From Labilibacter sediminis (GTDB lineage: Bacteria > Bacteroidota > Bacteroidia > Bacteroidales > Marinilabiliaceae), in contig NZ_VCHY01000014.1 of the NCBI RefSeq assembly GCF_005877885.1, positions 80,273 to 144,272 of the forward strand: 64,000 nucleotides of DNA. Reading direction: 5' to 3'. Positions within the stretch are counted from its first letter, which is position 1. The number at the start of each line of letters is the position of its first letter. The notes under the pieces were generated by a model, which did no database searches, was not told the origin of the DNA, and saw nothing but the letters and a program-made list of their open reading frames with translations. Below are positions 45,534 to 54,101 of this stretch, in pieces. A program made the position numbers and the translations under genes.

Positions 45534-47906
45534 ATGAATAATATAAAAGCTTTAATAATAATCAGTTTTTCCATTCTTATAATTGGTAAACTGTATGCCC
45601 AGGAAAATAAAATAGAGGAGCTTGTCTCTCAGTTGACTCTAGAAGAGAAGGCGCAGTTGTGTGCAGGTGATGGAATGTGGAAAACAAACGGTATTGAACG
45701 ATTGGGTATTCCGGCAATTTACATGACCGATGGCCCTCATGGTGTGCGCATTAATGATGAAGCAAATATAATGGAACCAGCAGAACCTGCAACTTGTTTC
45801 CCTACTGCTCCATTGGTTGCATCAACATGGGATAAAGATCTTATTTATAAAATGGGACAGGCTTTAGGTAAAGAGTCACAAGCCATGGGAGTTCAAATGT
45901 TGCTTGGTCCGGGTGTAAATATCAAACGTTCACCTTTAGGAGGACGTAACTTCGAATATTTTTCAGAAGATCCATATCTATCAGGGAAAATGGCTGCCGG
46001 TTATATCAATGGTGTTCAGTCGCAGGGTGTTGGGACTTCGTTGAAGCATTATACGGTGAATAACCAGGAGTTTGAACGAATGTTGATAAGCGCAGAGGTA
46101 GATGAGAGAGCATTGCGTGAGATTTATTTACCAGCTTTTCGTATAGCCATTGAAGAGTCTCAACCTACTTCCATTATGTGTGCTTATAACAAAGTAAATG
46201 AAGTATACTGTAGCGAAAATAAGTTTTTATTGAGAGATATTCTTCGGGATGAATTAGGTTTTGAAGGTTTAGTAGTTAGCGACTGGGGGGCTGTGAATGA
46301 TCGCGTTGAAGGAATAAAAGCAGGTCTTGATTTACAGATGCCCGGTGATGGCGGTTTAAATATCAAAAAGATTGTTGAAGCCGTACAAAATGGTTCTTTG
46401 GAAGAGAAAGATTTAGATAGGGTAGTGACCAATAATCTTAGAATCATACTTCAATTGGCCGAAAGTAAGAAAGCTGAAGCTAAGGTTGATCATGACGAAG
46501 CACATCAATTGGCAAAATCGATTGCTTCACAGGGAACAGTATTGCTAAAAAATGAAAAAGCGATTCTTCCCATCAATAAATTTAAACGTCAGGATGTAGC
46601 TGTAATTGGTCGTTTTGCAAAATCGCCCAGATACCAGGGAGCGGGGAGTTCATTGGTTAATCCAACTCGTTTGGAGAGAAGCCTGGATTTGTTTCAAAAC
46701 CTTACGGATAGCAAATTGCGCATAAAGTATGCAGAAGGTTATAACAGTAAAGGAGATACAAATGATGAATTGCTGGCCGAGGCAGTTGCGGTAGCAAAAA
46801 AATCTGATATTGTAATTGTATTTGCCGGGTTACCTGATAAATACGAGTCCGAAGGATTCGATCGCAAGAATTTGGATATGCCGGAAGGTCATAACAAGCT
46901 TATTGAACAGGTTACCGGAGTGTCAAAGAAAGTAATTGTTGTACTACAAAATGGCGCTCCTATTTCTATGCCATGGATTACAAAAGTTGAAGGTGTTCTT
47001 GAGTCATATTTGGGAGGACAAGCAGGAGGAGCTGCTACTGTTGATATCCTATTGGGTAACACCAATCCATCAGGAAAACTGGCTGAAACATTTCCGGCTA
47101 GTTTAAGTGATACGCCTGCATACCTGACATGGCCGGGAGAAGGTGGTAAAACACATTATGGCGAAGGTGTATTTGTTGGCTATAGATATTACGATAAGAA
47201 AAATATAGAACCACTTTTTCCATTTGGTTATGGTCTTTCCTACACTACATTCGAATATTCAGATTTAGTGTTAGATAAAACTGAAATTAATGAAACAGAA
47301 TCTATTCAGCTTACATGTAAAGTAACCAATAGTGGAGAATATGATGGAAAAGAAATAGTTCAGTTGTATGTACGCGATATCGAGTCTGATGTTGTTCGTC
47401 CGGTGAAAGAACTTAAAGGATTTGAAAAGATTACCTTGGATAAAGGTGAACAAAAAACAGTTCAGTTTAGCTTGCAGCCTTCTGATTTTCAATATTACAG
47501 TACTGCTTATGATTGTTGGAAAGCAGACTCTGGTGAGTTTGATATTCTGATTGGTAGCTCTTCACGAGATATTCATCTGACTCAGCGAATTAAGCTTACT
47601 GTAAATAAAAAATACTGGCCTCATTATGATTTGCATTCAACTTTAAAAGAGATTCAAAGCCATCCTGCTGGTAAACGATTTGTGGATGGATTAATAAAGC
47701 AATCTATGGCCATGTATAACGCAGAAGGGTTAACAGAGGATCAAATTGAAAATGCAGAGAAGCAAAAGCAGATGATGCAACGAACTCTAATGGAAATGCC
47801 GATTGGTAAGCTTATTCAGCTTTCAGGAGGTCAGATGCCTGAGCGGGGAATACAACGATTGATAGATAAGATTAACAGAAAGATAAAAGAGGAAAACGAA
47901 AAATAA
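45534..47906 (+). CDS. GH3 beta-glucosidase-like enzyme with C-terminal extension
   Basis: 790 residues. The signal peptide ends at KLYAQ. IYMTDGPHGVR and SLKHYTVNNQEFER are typical of the GH3 beta-glucosidase group. The nucleophile is in LVVSDWGAV (D250), and YESEGFDRKNLDMPEGH holds the acid/base Glu. After the fibronectin-III-like domain (PFGYGLSYTTFEYS) there are about 90 extra residues, helical and charged, ending in KINRKIKEENEK. The same kind of extension, with the WPHYDLHSTLKEIQSHPAG segment, occurs in other Bacteroidota GH3 proteins. It is the last of the four-gene run starting at 40594. Confidence 0.9.
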   Translation: MNNIKALIIISFSILIIGKLYAQENKIEELVSQLTLEEKAQLCAGDGMWKTNGIERLGIPAIYMTDGPHGVRINDEANIMEPAEPATCFPTAPLVASTWDKDLIYKMGQALGKESQAMGVQMLLGPGVNIKRSPLGGRNFEYFSEDPYLSGKMAAGYINGVQSQGVGTSLKHYTVNNQEFERMLISAEVDERALREIYLPAFRIAIEESQPTSIMCAYNKVNEVYCSENKFLLRDILRDELGFEGLVVSDWGAVNDRVEGIKAGLDLQMPGDGGLNIKKIVEAVQNGSLEEKDLDRVVTNNLRIILQLAESKKAEAKVDHDEAHQLAKSIASQGTVLLKNEKAILPINKFKRQDVAVIGRFAKSPRYQGAGSSLVNPTRLERSLDLFQNLTDSKLRIKYAEGYNSKGDTNDELLAEAVAVAKKSDIVIVFAGLPDKYESEGFDRKNLDMPEGHNKLIEQVTGVSKKVIVVLQNGAPISMPWITKVEGVLESYLGGQAGGAATVDILLGNTNPSGKLAETFPASLSDTPAYLTWPGEGGKTHYGEGVFVGYRYYDKKNIEPLFPFGYGLSYTTFEYSDLVLDKTEINETESIQLTCKVTNSGEYDGKEIVQLYVRDIESDVVRPVKELKGFEKITLDKGEQKTVQFSLQPSDFQYYSTAYDCWKADSGEFDILIGSSSRDIHLTQRIKLTVNKKYWPHYDLHSTLKEIQSHPAGKRFVDGLIKQSMAMYNAEGLTEDQIENAEKQKQMMQRTLMEMPIGKLIQLSGGQMPERGIQRLIDKINRKIKEENEK

Positions 47907-47910
47907 AACT

Positions 47911-47981
47911 ATGAAACGAACAATTAAATTCAATTATTCAAATTACACGCAAGAGAATGATTGAATTTATTTGAGAGTTCC
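47911..47981 (+). ncRNA. sulfatase leader hairpin motif, copy with 17-codon leader ORF
   Basis: A 14-bp stem (47926-47939 with 47955-47968) and 15-nt loop are followed by a 6-nt spacer and GAGTTCC (47975-47981); the sulfatase ATG follows at 48008. A 17-codon ORF (ATGAAACGA... to TGA at 47962-47964) covers the hairpin. Compared with 52007-52064 the C-G pair at 47931/47963 becomes T-A, a compensatory change. The last 43 nt through the start codon differ at only one base. Confidence 0.6.
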
Positions 47982-48007
47982 ATGCAACAAATGAAAATTA
48001 TAAACGC

Positions 48008-49432
48008 ATGAAAAGAATTAAGAATATTGCGAAAATAGCATGTTTAGGTTTGTTTGTCACAGGTACATTAATGTCATGTAGTACGGAAAAAAAAGAGTCT
48101 AGACCAAATGTAGTTATTGTATTTACCGACGATCAGGGTTATGGCGATGTGGGATGTTTTGGTGCCGAGGGGTTTAAAACACCACACATTGATAAATTGG
48201 CAGAAAATGGCATGAAGCTGTCTAATTTTTATGTGGCGGCCAATGTATGTACTCCATCCCGTGCTTCATTAATGTCCGGTTGTTATGCCGAACGAATTGA
48301 TATGTCTACGGTATTACACCCCAGTAAGCGGCCTCTGGAGAAGCAATCGCCAATGAACCGAAAAGGTATTAATCCTGAAGAAGAATTATTGCCAGAATTG
48401 CTTAAACGTGAAGGGTATACTACAGCTTGTGTTGGTAAATGGCATATGGGACATCACAAACCCTTTTTACCACATCACAATGGTTTCGATGAGTATTTCG
48501 GATTACCATATTCTAATGATATGATTCCTGAACGTATCGCCATGTATCCGGATATGCCTCTTTATAAAAATGATGAGGTTGTAGAGTTAAATCCTGATCA
48601 ACATTACCTAACAAAACGTTTTGCAGAGTATTGTGTTGATTTTATACAGAGAAAAAAAGAAGAACCATTCTTTTTGTATATGGCACATCCCATGCCTCAT
48701 ATTCCTCTTTTTGCCTCTCCCGATTTTGAGGGTAAATCCAAGTCAGGTTTGTACGGAGATGTCATGGAAGAAATTGACTGGTCAGTCGGTCAGATTGTTA
48801 AAGCCTTAAAAAAGGCAGGAGTGTATGAGAATACAATCGTAATGTTTACTTCAGATAACGGGCCCTGGTTAATGTACGGAGATCATGCCGGATCTGCAGG
48901 TCCTTTGCGTGAAGGTAAAAGCACCGTATTTGAAGGAGGACAACGTGTGCCTTTTGTTATTAGCTGGCCGGAACATATTCAGGCTGGTTCGGAAAGCGAT
49001 AAGATGGTTACTTCGATGGATATTTTACCAACAATTATGAATATAGTTGGAGGAGAATTGCCTAAAGAAGTGATTGATGGTAACGATGTTACTGATCTTC
49101 TTTTGGGTAAAGCCAATGCTAAGGGACATACTAAACCGTTCTATTATTTTCAGGGGAAAAGAATCAGAGGTGTGCGTGATGGAGAATGGAAATTATTGTT
49201 AGGAGGTAACTATGGTGTTCTTGGCGAACCTGGTTCAGGAGGTGAGAAAGGCAGTATGGCCAATCAAAGGTTAGAATTGTCATTATTTAATTTAAGTTCT
49301 GATATTGGAGAAACTACCAATTTAGCAACTCAGCATCCTGAAATTGTTGAAAGACTTGTTAAGTACATTGATGATTTTAAAGTTGAAATAAAAGAAAATA
49401 AACGATCCTGTGGTATAATGCCAAAGAATTAA
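48008..49432 (+). CDS. S1 sulfatase, arylsulfatase A-like lipoprotein
   Basis: 474 residues with a lipoprotein signal (GTLMSCSTE, Cys about residue 24). VVIVFTDDQGYGDVGCFG gives the first metal-binding Asp pair; NVCTPSRASLMSG is the signature with C81 as formylglycine; VGKWHMGHH and MFTSDNGPW give later active-site residues. DQGYGDVGCFG and the C-terminal SLFNLSSDIGETTNLA segment place it among arylsulfatase A-type S1 enzymes. The leader contains the hairpin/GAGTTCC motif shared with two other sulfatase genes. A terminator follows. Confidence 0.9.
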   Translation: MKRIKNIAKIACLGLFVTGTLMSCSTEKKESRPNVVIVFTDDQGYGDVGCFGAEGFKTPHIDKLAENGMKLSNFYVAANVCTPSRASLMSGCYAERIDMSTVLHPSKRPLEKQSPMNRKGINPEEELLPELLKREGYTTACVGKWHMGHHKPFLPHHNGFDEYFGLPYSNDMIPERIAMYPDMPLYKNDEVVELNPDQHYLTKRFAEYCVDFIQRKKEEPFFLYMAHPMPHIPLFASPDFEGKSKSGLYGDVMEEIDWSVGQIVKALKKAGVYENTIVMFTSDNGPWLMYGDHAGSAGPLREGKSTVFEGGQRVPFVISWPEHIQAGSESDKMVTSMDILPTIMNIVGGELPKEVIDGNDVTDLLLGKANAKGHTKPFYYFQGKRIRGVRDGEWKLLLGGNYGVLGEPGSGGEKGSMANQRLELSLFNLSSDIGETTNLATQHPEIVERLVKYIDDFKVEIKENKRSCGIMPKN

Positions 49433-49453
49433 TCTGGATTATAAATAGAGATT

Positions 49454-49493
49454 AAAGGCTGTCGTTCTATGTTGGGAGACAGCCTTTTTTCTT
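49454..49493 (+). terminator. intrinsic terminator after the 48008 sulfatase
   Basis: Ten-base-pair stem AAAGGCTGTC / GACAGCCTTT, then TTTT. An ORF reading across it (49469-49675) is rejected for this reason. Confidence 0.85.
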
Positions 49494-49741
49494 CCCAACA
49501 GTCTTTATTTCTTCAGAAAATTGCTGAATACTTTTGTTACCGCTTTCCGATACAAAATTACCCGCATAATCATTCGGTGCTAGCGTATTTTTGTCTTAGT
49601 AATTTAATTCAAGGTATTATGCGTTTAACAACAAAGGTGCTGATATATCTGAACAAATGGCTACCAGTGCGCTAAGCTTGAACAAGCAGGCAGAACTACT
49701 AAACTAATTAATAGCATATTTTTCATCTTAATTTATTGGAA

Positions 49742-49993
49742 ATGAATATTTGCAGGGTAATAAGGAAAGAGGAGAAATTGATCATTCATTCAGAAAAGGA
49801 TATCCTTTCTATGTGCATATTTAATATAAAAGGTAATTGTTTGTGGTCGAAAGAATATCCGGATAAAGAATTAAAGTTGAGTGGTATAGAGGAGGGGATG
49901 CTGATTGTGTTGAATTTTATTGGAGGTGATTATTTAGCAACAATGATTAATCAAAAAAAATTAAAAAATGAAAATAGCAGTTATTGCTCATGA
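49742..49993 (+). CDS. small protein resembling a stand-alone secretion-tail domain
   Basis: 83 residues from the ATG at 49742 (a TTG two codons earlier is also in frame). KLIIHSEKDILSMCIFNIKGNCLWSK followed by LKLSGIEEGMLIVLNF has the strand pattern of type IX secretion C-terminal (Por sorting) domains, normally the end of a large exported protein. Here it has no signal peptide and no upstream coding sequence in frame, so it is either a relic of a deleted exported protein or a small cytoplasmic protein. It overlaps the mgsA start by 26 bp, which suggests coupled translation. I am not sure of the family. Confidence 0.4.
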   Translation: MNICRVIRKEEKLIIHSEKDILSMCIFNIKGNCLWSKEYPDKELKLSGIEEGMLIVLNFIGGDYLATMINQKKLKNENSSYCS

Positions 49994-50351
49994 TGGAAAA
50001 AAGGCCGAAATGGTCGCATTTTTAAATAAGAACTATCAATTTTTACATTCGGCTAATATGTCAATTATTGCTACCGGAACAACAGGTTCGCATGCTATAG
50101 AAGCAGGGTTAAAAGTGGAGAAAGTGTTATCAGGCCCTAAGGGAGGTGATGCGCAAATAGCCACTCAAGTCGCAGAAAATAAAATTCATGCAGTTTTGTT
50201 TTTTCGAGATCCTTTAGATAAGCATCCACACGAACCGGATATAAATATGTTAATGCGTATTTGTGATGTTCATAATGTGCCTTTGGCCACTAATCCTGCA
50301 ACGGCCCAGTTATTGGTTTCTGCAATAGTTGATGAACGTAACAAAAGTTGA
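49968..50351 (+). CDS. mgsA: methylglyoxal synthase
   Basis: 127 residues, shorter than the 152-residue E. coli enzyme mainly by N-terminal residues. ATGTTG, SGPKGGD and FFRDPLDKHPHEPD are the phosphate- and substrate-binding motifs; the catalytic Asp is D61 (D71 in E. coli) and the His is H88 (H98). It converts DHAP to methylglyoxal and phosphate and is used to relieve sugar-phosphate stress. Since FucA releases DHAP and lactaldehyde, and methylglyoxal can itself be reduced to lactaldehyde, its place in an island next to the fucose genes makes metabolic sense. That link is inference. Confidence 0.93.
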   Translation: MKIAVIAHDGKKAEMVAFLNKNYQFLHSANMSIIATGTTGSHAIEAGLKVEKVLSGPKGGDAQIATQVAENKIHAVLFFRDPLDKHPHEPDINMLMRICDVHNVPLATNPATAQLLVSAIVDERNKS

Positions 50352-50417
50352 GAATCGATAAAGAAAAAAACTGTTTATGTGTAGTTAATTAAGTGATTTA
50401 ATTTTAGAACTATATTA

Positions 50418-51980
50418 ATGATGAAAAGTCTACTTAAGGGTATCGTAATATGCCTTTTTATGATGTTAATATCTTCAATAACCATTTATGGAAAAGGTAA
50501 GAAACCTAATATCCTTCTAATTATGGCTGATGATATAGGGTATTCCGATATAGGTTGTTATGGATCCGAAATCAATACTCCTAACCTCGATATGCTTGCT
50601 GAAGGAGGAGTGCGTTTCAAGCAATTTTACAACATGGCTAAGTGTAATCCAACCCGTTCGGCGATGTTAATGGGGCAATATCAAGGGAATGAGAATTCGG
50701 TTAATATTGCAACACGCCTAAAAGCGCAAGGTTACGAAACCATGCATTGTGGGAAAGAACATTTTGATGTATGGGTTCCGCAATCAGGTTATGCTCAAAA
50801 TTGCTTCGATAAATCGTTTGCATATTGGACTTTAAATGAGTTCTTAATGCCAGGCGATAGTACTTTTATGAAACCATTTGTGTTGAATGGTAAAGCATTA
50901 AAAGCTCATGAAATTGAGTACAACAATCCGGAATTTTATAAGCCCGATGTGGTGACAGATTATGCCCTGAAGTTTTTAAACGAGAAACAAGAAAAGCCGT
51001 TCTTTTTATATATGGCATATAATATTGCACATTTCCCTTTACAGGCGCTACCGGAAGATATTGCTAAATACAGAAACAGATATAAAGTCGGTTGGGATAA
51101 GCTTCGTCAGCAACGTTATGAACGTCAGCTTGAGATGGGCCTGATTGAAAAGAATACTGTTTTAAGTCCGCCGGAGGATAACATTAACAGGTTTCGCCCT
51201 CCCATATTTAAAAAAGGTAAGTTTAAAGATGTCCATCGCTACCGTGAGTGGGAAAGTATAAGGTTAAGTGAACAAGATAGTCTGGATTTGGAAATGTCCG
51301 TGTTTGCCGCAATGATTGACAGGATGGATCAGAATATCGGACGCTTAATACAGAAGCTTAAGGTTATGGGAGAGTATGAAAATACGCTTATTATTTTCTT
51401 AACAGATAATGGGTCATGTCCATATTTTGCCCGTTCTCAAAACAGTACGCTACCTATTGGTGTGGCTGATTCAAAATGGTCATTGAGTGCGCCATGGGCT
51501 AATTTAGGTAATACACCCTTTAGGTACTTTAAACAGTATGGGCACGAAGGAGGGTGCAATACTCATTTTATTGCCCATTGGCCTGACCATATTAAACCTA
51601 ATTCCATTGAAAGTCAAACAGGTCATGTGTTGGATTTGTACCCAACCTTCTTAGAGCTGGCTGGAGATAAGGATGTAGGAGGATTGGACGGCCAATCGTT
51701 GCTGCCGGTATTGAAAGGGAAAAAGCGAGAAGAACCTGAATTTTATGTGTCAGGGCATAAGCAATTCAGAATGTTTCGCCGTGGCGATTGGAAACTGATA
51801 CAAGTCAATAAAACAAGCTGGGAGCTCTATAATATTAAAGAGGACCCTACCGAACTATCAGACTTGTCTGAAACTCATCCGGATGTATTGGAAGAACTAA
51901 AGAAGGTTTGCCAGAACTGGATGGAAGAGCATCCTCTGGTTGGTAAGAGTGGAATGAGTAAATTAAAATCAAAGAAATAA
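50418..51980 (+). CDS. S1 sulfatase with CNPTR active-site motif
   Basis: 520 residues. The signal peptide ends near SSITIYG. NILLIMADDIGYSDIGCYG starts the core, and AKCNPTRSAMLMG is the formylglycine site (C76). The motif fits C-x-P-x-R but differs from the usual CTPSR. CGKEHFDVW and FLTDNGSCPYF carry later metal residues. The extended central region (DINRF and RQLEMGLIEKNTVLSPPEDN) is typical of arylsulfatases of roughly 500 residues. It follows mgsA by 66 bp and may be cotranscribed. The leader lacks the hairpin/GAGTTCC motif of the neighbouring sulfatases. Confidence 0.88.
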   Translation: MMKSLLKGIVICLFMMLISSITIYGKGKKPNILLIMADDIGYSDIGCYGSEINTPNLDMLAEGGVRFKQFYNMAKCNPTRSAMLMGQYQGNENSVNIATRLKAQGYETMHCGKEHFDVWVPQSGYAQNCFDKSFAYWTLNEFLMPGDSTFMKPFVLNGKALKAHEIEYNNPEFYKPDVVTDYALKFLNEKQEKPFFLYMAYNIAHFPLQALPEDIAKYRNRYKVGWDKLRQQRYERQLEMGLIEKNTVLSPPEDNINRFRPPIFKKGKFKDVHRYREWESIRLSEQDSLDLEMSVFAAMIDRMDQNIGRLIQKLKVMGEYENTLIIFLTDNGSCPYFARSQNSTLPIGVADSKWSLSAPWANLGNTPFRYFKQYGHEGGCNTHFIAHWPDHIKPNSIESQTGHVLDLYPTFLELAGDKDVGGLDGQSLLPVLKGKKREEPEFYVSGHKQFRMFRRGDWKLIQVNKTSWELYNIKEDPTELSDLSETHPDVLEELKKVCQNWMEEHPLVGKSGMSKLKSKK

Positions 51981-51991
51981 AATTTAAATAC

Positions 51992-52064
51992 ATGAAACGA
52001 CCATGTAAAATTTAGTTATTCAATTTTTCACACAAGCGAATGATTAAATTTTCTTGAGAGTTCC
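51992..52064 (+). ncRNA. sulfatase leader hairpin motif, copy with 7-codon leader ORF
   Basis: A stem of up to 15 bp (52007-52021 with 52038-52052) with a 16-nt loop, a 5-nt spacer and GAGTTCC (52058-52064), with the ATG at 52091. The leader ORF ATGAAACGA... ends after 7 codons. The sequence from TTGAGAGTTCC to the start codon is nearly identical to the copy before 48008, whereas the arms differ by changes that keep pairing. Confidence 0.6.
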
Positions 52065-52090
52065 ATGCAACAAATTAAAATTATAAACGC

Positions 52091-53425
52091 ATGAAATATA
52101 TAGTAGTAATAGTGATTCTGTTGTTTACAACGAATACTATGTTCGCCCAAAAACAAAGTAAGAAGCACAAGCAACCCAATGTAGTGATAATAATGGCCGA
52201 TGATATGGGTTATGAATGCCTGGGATGTAATGGAAGTACAGAATACAGTACGCCAAATCTTGATCAACTGGCAGCTGAAGGGGTACGATTTACCAATTGT
52301 ATCTCACAACCTTTGTGTACGCCATCAAGGGTGAAAATAATGACTGGTCAGGGAAACTATCGTAACTATGTGTGTTTTGGTTACCTGGATGTCAATCAAA
52401 AAACTTTTGGAAACCTCTTTAAAAATGCGGGTTATGCTACTTGTATATCCGGTAAGTGGCAGTTAAATGGTATTACAGAAGAGAGAGAAAATTATCAGGA
52501 TGTGAATCGCCCTCATCATTTTGGATTTGATGAGTATTGCTTGTGGCAAATGGTACATGAAAAAAGAGACGGTGAGCGTTTTGCTAATCCTATGCTTACA
52601 CAAAACGGTAAAGATCTTCCTCGTAATGAAGATGCCTATGGTCCTGATATTGTCAATGATTTTGTATTGGATTTTATTGATCGAAAAGCAGATGAGCCAT
52701 TTTTTGTGTATTATCCAATGTTGCTGGTACACGATCCCTTTGTGCCAACTCCGGATTCTCCCGAATGGGCTGATAAATCAAGACGATATGAAAACGATAC
52801 TACTTATTTTGCCGATATGATGGCTTACACCGATAAGATGGTTCAAAAGGTAATTGATAAGTTAAAAGCTAAAGGTGTATGGGAAAATACCATATTAATC
52901 TTTACAGCTGATAACGGTACACATCGTTCGGTTTATACCCAAACCACATCTGGTGTTGTTAGAGGAGCTAAAGGATTTACTAATAAATATGGTATTCATG
53001 TACCTATGATTGCCAGCTATAAAGGTAAATCTATAGGATCTGTGGCGGATGAGTTGGTTAGTTTTGCTGATATTCTTCCTACAATTTGCGAAGCAGCAGG
53101 AATTAATGAAAATCAATACCTGACCGATGGTAACAGCTTTTTGCATTTAATAAAAGGACAAAAAGGTGAAATAAACTCAGAATTGGTGATGGAGTACCCT
53201 GGGCGTTTTGGGGGTAATAAAGGGTATAAAGGCAAACCTAAACGTTGGGTAATGAATAAAGATTATAAGCTGTACAACAATGGTCGTTTTTATAACATTG
53301 TTGATGATCCAAATGAGAAGTCAAGGATAGAAAATCTGACTGAGGAGGAATTGAAAATAAAAGAACACTTTCAACATCTTTTAGATGAAAAAGAAAAAGA
53401 ATTTCCTATAGTAAAAAAGAAATAG
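52091..53425 (+). CDS. exported S1 sulfatase
   Basis: 444 residues. The signal peptide ends at NTMFAQ. VVIIMADDMGYECLGCNG starts the sulfatase core; LCTPSRVKIMTGQ carries the formylglycine Cys C76; ISGKWQLNG and FTADNGTHR carry later metal residues. The C-terminal part is short (GRFYNIVDDPNEKSRI). No lipid-anchor Cys is seen, so it is probably periplasmic. It is the last sulfatase of the island and shares its 5' leader hairpin with the 48008 gene. A repeat element and terminator follow. Confidence 0.9.
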   Translation: MKYIVVIVILLFTTNTMFAQKQSKKHKQPNVVIIMADDMGYECLGCNGSTEYSTPNLDQLAAEGVRFTNCISQPLCTPSRVKIMTGQGNYRNYVCFGYLDVNQKTFGNLFKNAGYATCISGKWQLNGITEERENYQDVNRPHHFGFDEYCLWQMVHEKRDGERFANPMLTQNGKDLPRNEDAYGPDIVNDFVLDFIDRKADEPFFVYYPMLLVHDPFVPTPDSPEWADKSRRYENDTTYFADMMAYTDKMVQKVIDKLKAKGVWENTILIFTADNGTHRSVYTQTTSGVVRGAKGFTNKYGIHVPMIASYKGKSIGSVADELVSFADILPTICEAAGINENQYLTDGNSFLHLIKGQKGEINSELVMEYPGRFGGNKGYKGKPKRWVMNKDYKLYNNGRFYNIVDDPNEKSRIENLTEEELKIKEHFQHLLDEKEKEFPIVKKK

Positions 53426-53440
53426 TGATTTCAATTAGGT

Positions 53441-53617
53441 GGTTAAACCCGCAATATGCAATAGAAATTCTATTACGCATTGAAATTGCTTCAAAACAAG
53501 GCGTTTCACTAACTTGATTCAACTCACCGTAGCGGTGCTATGTTTCGTCTCAACAAGTCCTTGTTTTATGGCACTTTCAATGCTCATAACAAACCTATAT
53601 TGAATAATCCGGGTTAA
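53441..53617. repeat. MITE-like element with TTAACCCGGA-type ends, copy 2
   Basis: Left end TTAAACCCGCAATATGCA and right end AATAATCCGGGTTAAA. The core CTCACCGTAGCGGTGCTATG (about 53523-53542) is the reverse complement of the core at about 14242-14261. This copy lacks the extra 300 bp found in copy 1. It also belongs to the CATAGC palindrome group. Confidence 0.7.
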
Positions 53618-53657
53618 AGGCTGTCGTTTTATTCTTGTGCGGCAGTCTTTTTTTGAC
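53616..53657 (+). terminator. intrinsic terminator after the MITE-like element
   Basis: Stem AAAGGCTGTCG / CGGCAGTCTTT with two G-U pairs, followed by TTTTT. It resembles the terminator at 49454. Confidence 0.7.
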
Positions 53658-53794
53658 TTCGTAAATAGTGTCTGCAAGAAAACTCCGTTATTTCAAGTCT
53701 TTGATAAGAAAGCGTCAAAGACAAGGCTTTCGAAGTTTTTGAAACCAAGGAGTTTACTAATTGTAAAGGCTCAAGTTTAAAATGGCGTTGTTGT

Positions 53795-53860
53795 TATACA
53801 TAAGCCTGAAAGGCTTTAACTTCAATAGCCCGGGGTTTTCAACCCCGGGAACAGTAAACG
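53795..53860. repeat. double-hairpin intergenic repeat
   Basis: AAGCCTGAAAGGCTT then CCCGGGGTTTTCAACCCCGGG, joined by TAACTTCAATAG. The layout (two short hairpins joined by a CAATA-type linker) is like that inside the elements at 36124 and 37502. The remaining bases up to 54101 hold no recognisable feature. Confidence 0.55.
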
Positions 53861-54101
53861 GAATTTAATCGTCGCATGGAAAAGGTTAATTGAAAATAAG
53901 TAGTTTATATGCGACGAAAAATTATATTTATCGCCATTAACAACGCAATTATAAACTACAGCCATTGTAAATGACTGTTTCAAAAATGAGAATAACGCAG
54001 TATTTGGCGTTTTCTTGCAAAGACTAAATACCACATGACTACCGGCTGTTTTTGTGGATAAGAGTTGAAGACTACTTTTATTTATTTCTTATTTTTGCCT
54101 T

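Noticed and set aside
49469..49675. ORF of 68 codons after the 48008 sulfatase
   Set aside because: It begins inside a strong intrinsic terminator and has no family signal.
52463..52820. Overlapping ORFs on both strands inside the 52091 sulfatase
   Set aside because: They fall within conserved sulfatase coding sequence; no independent evidence of expression.
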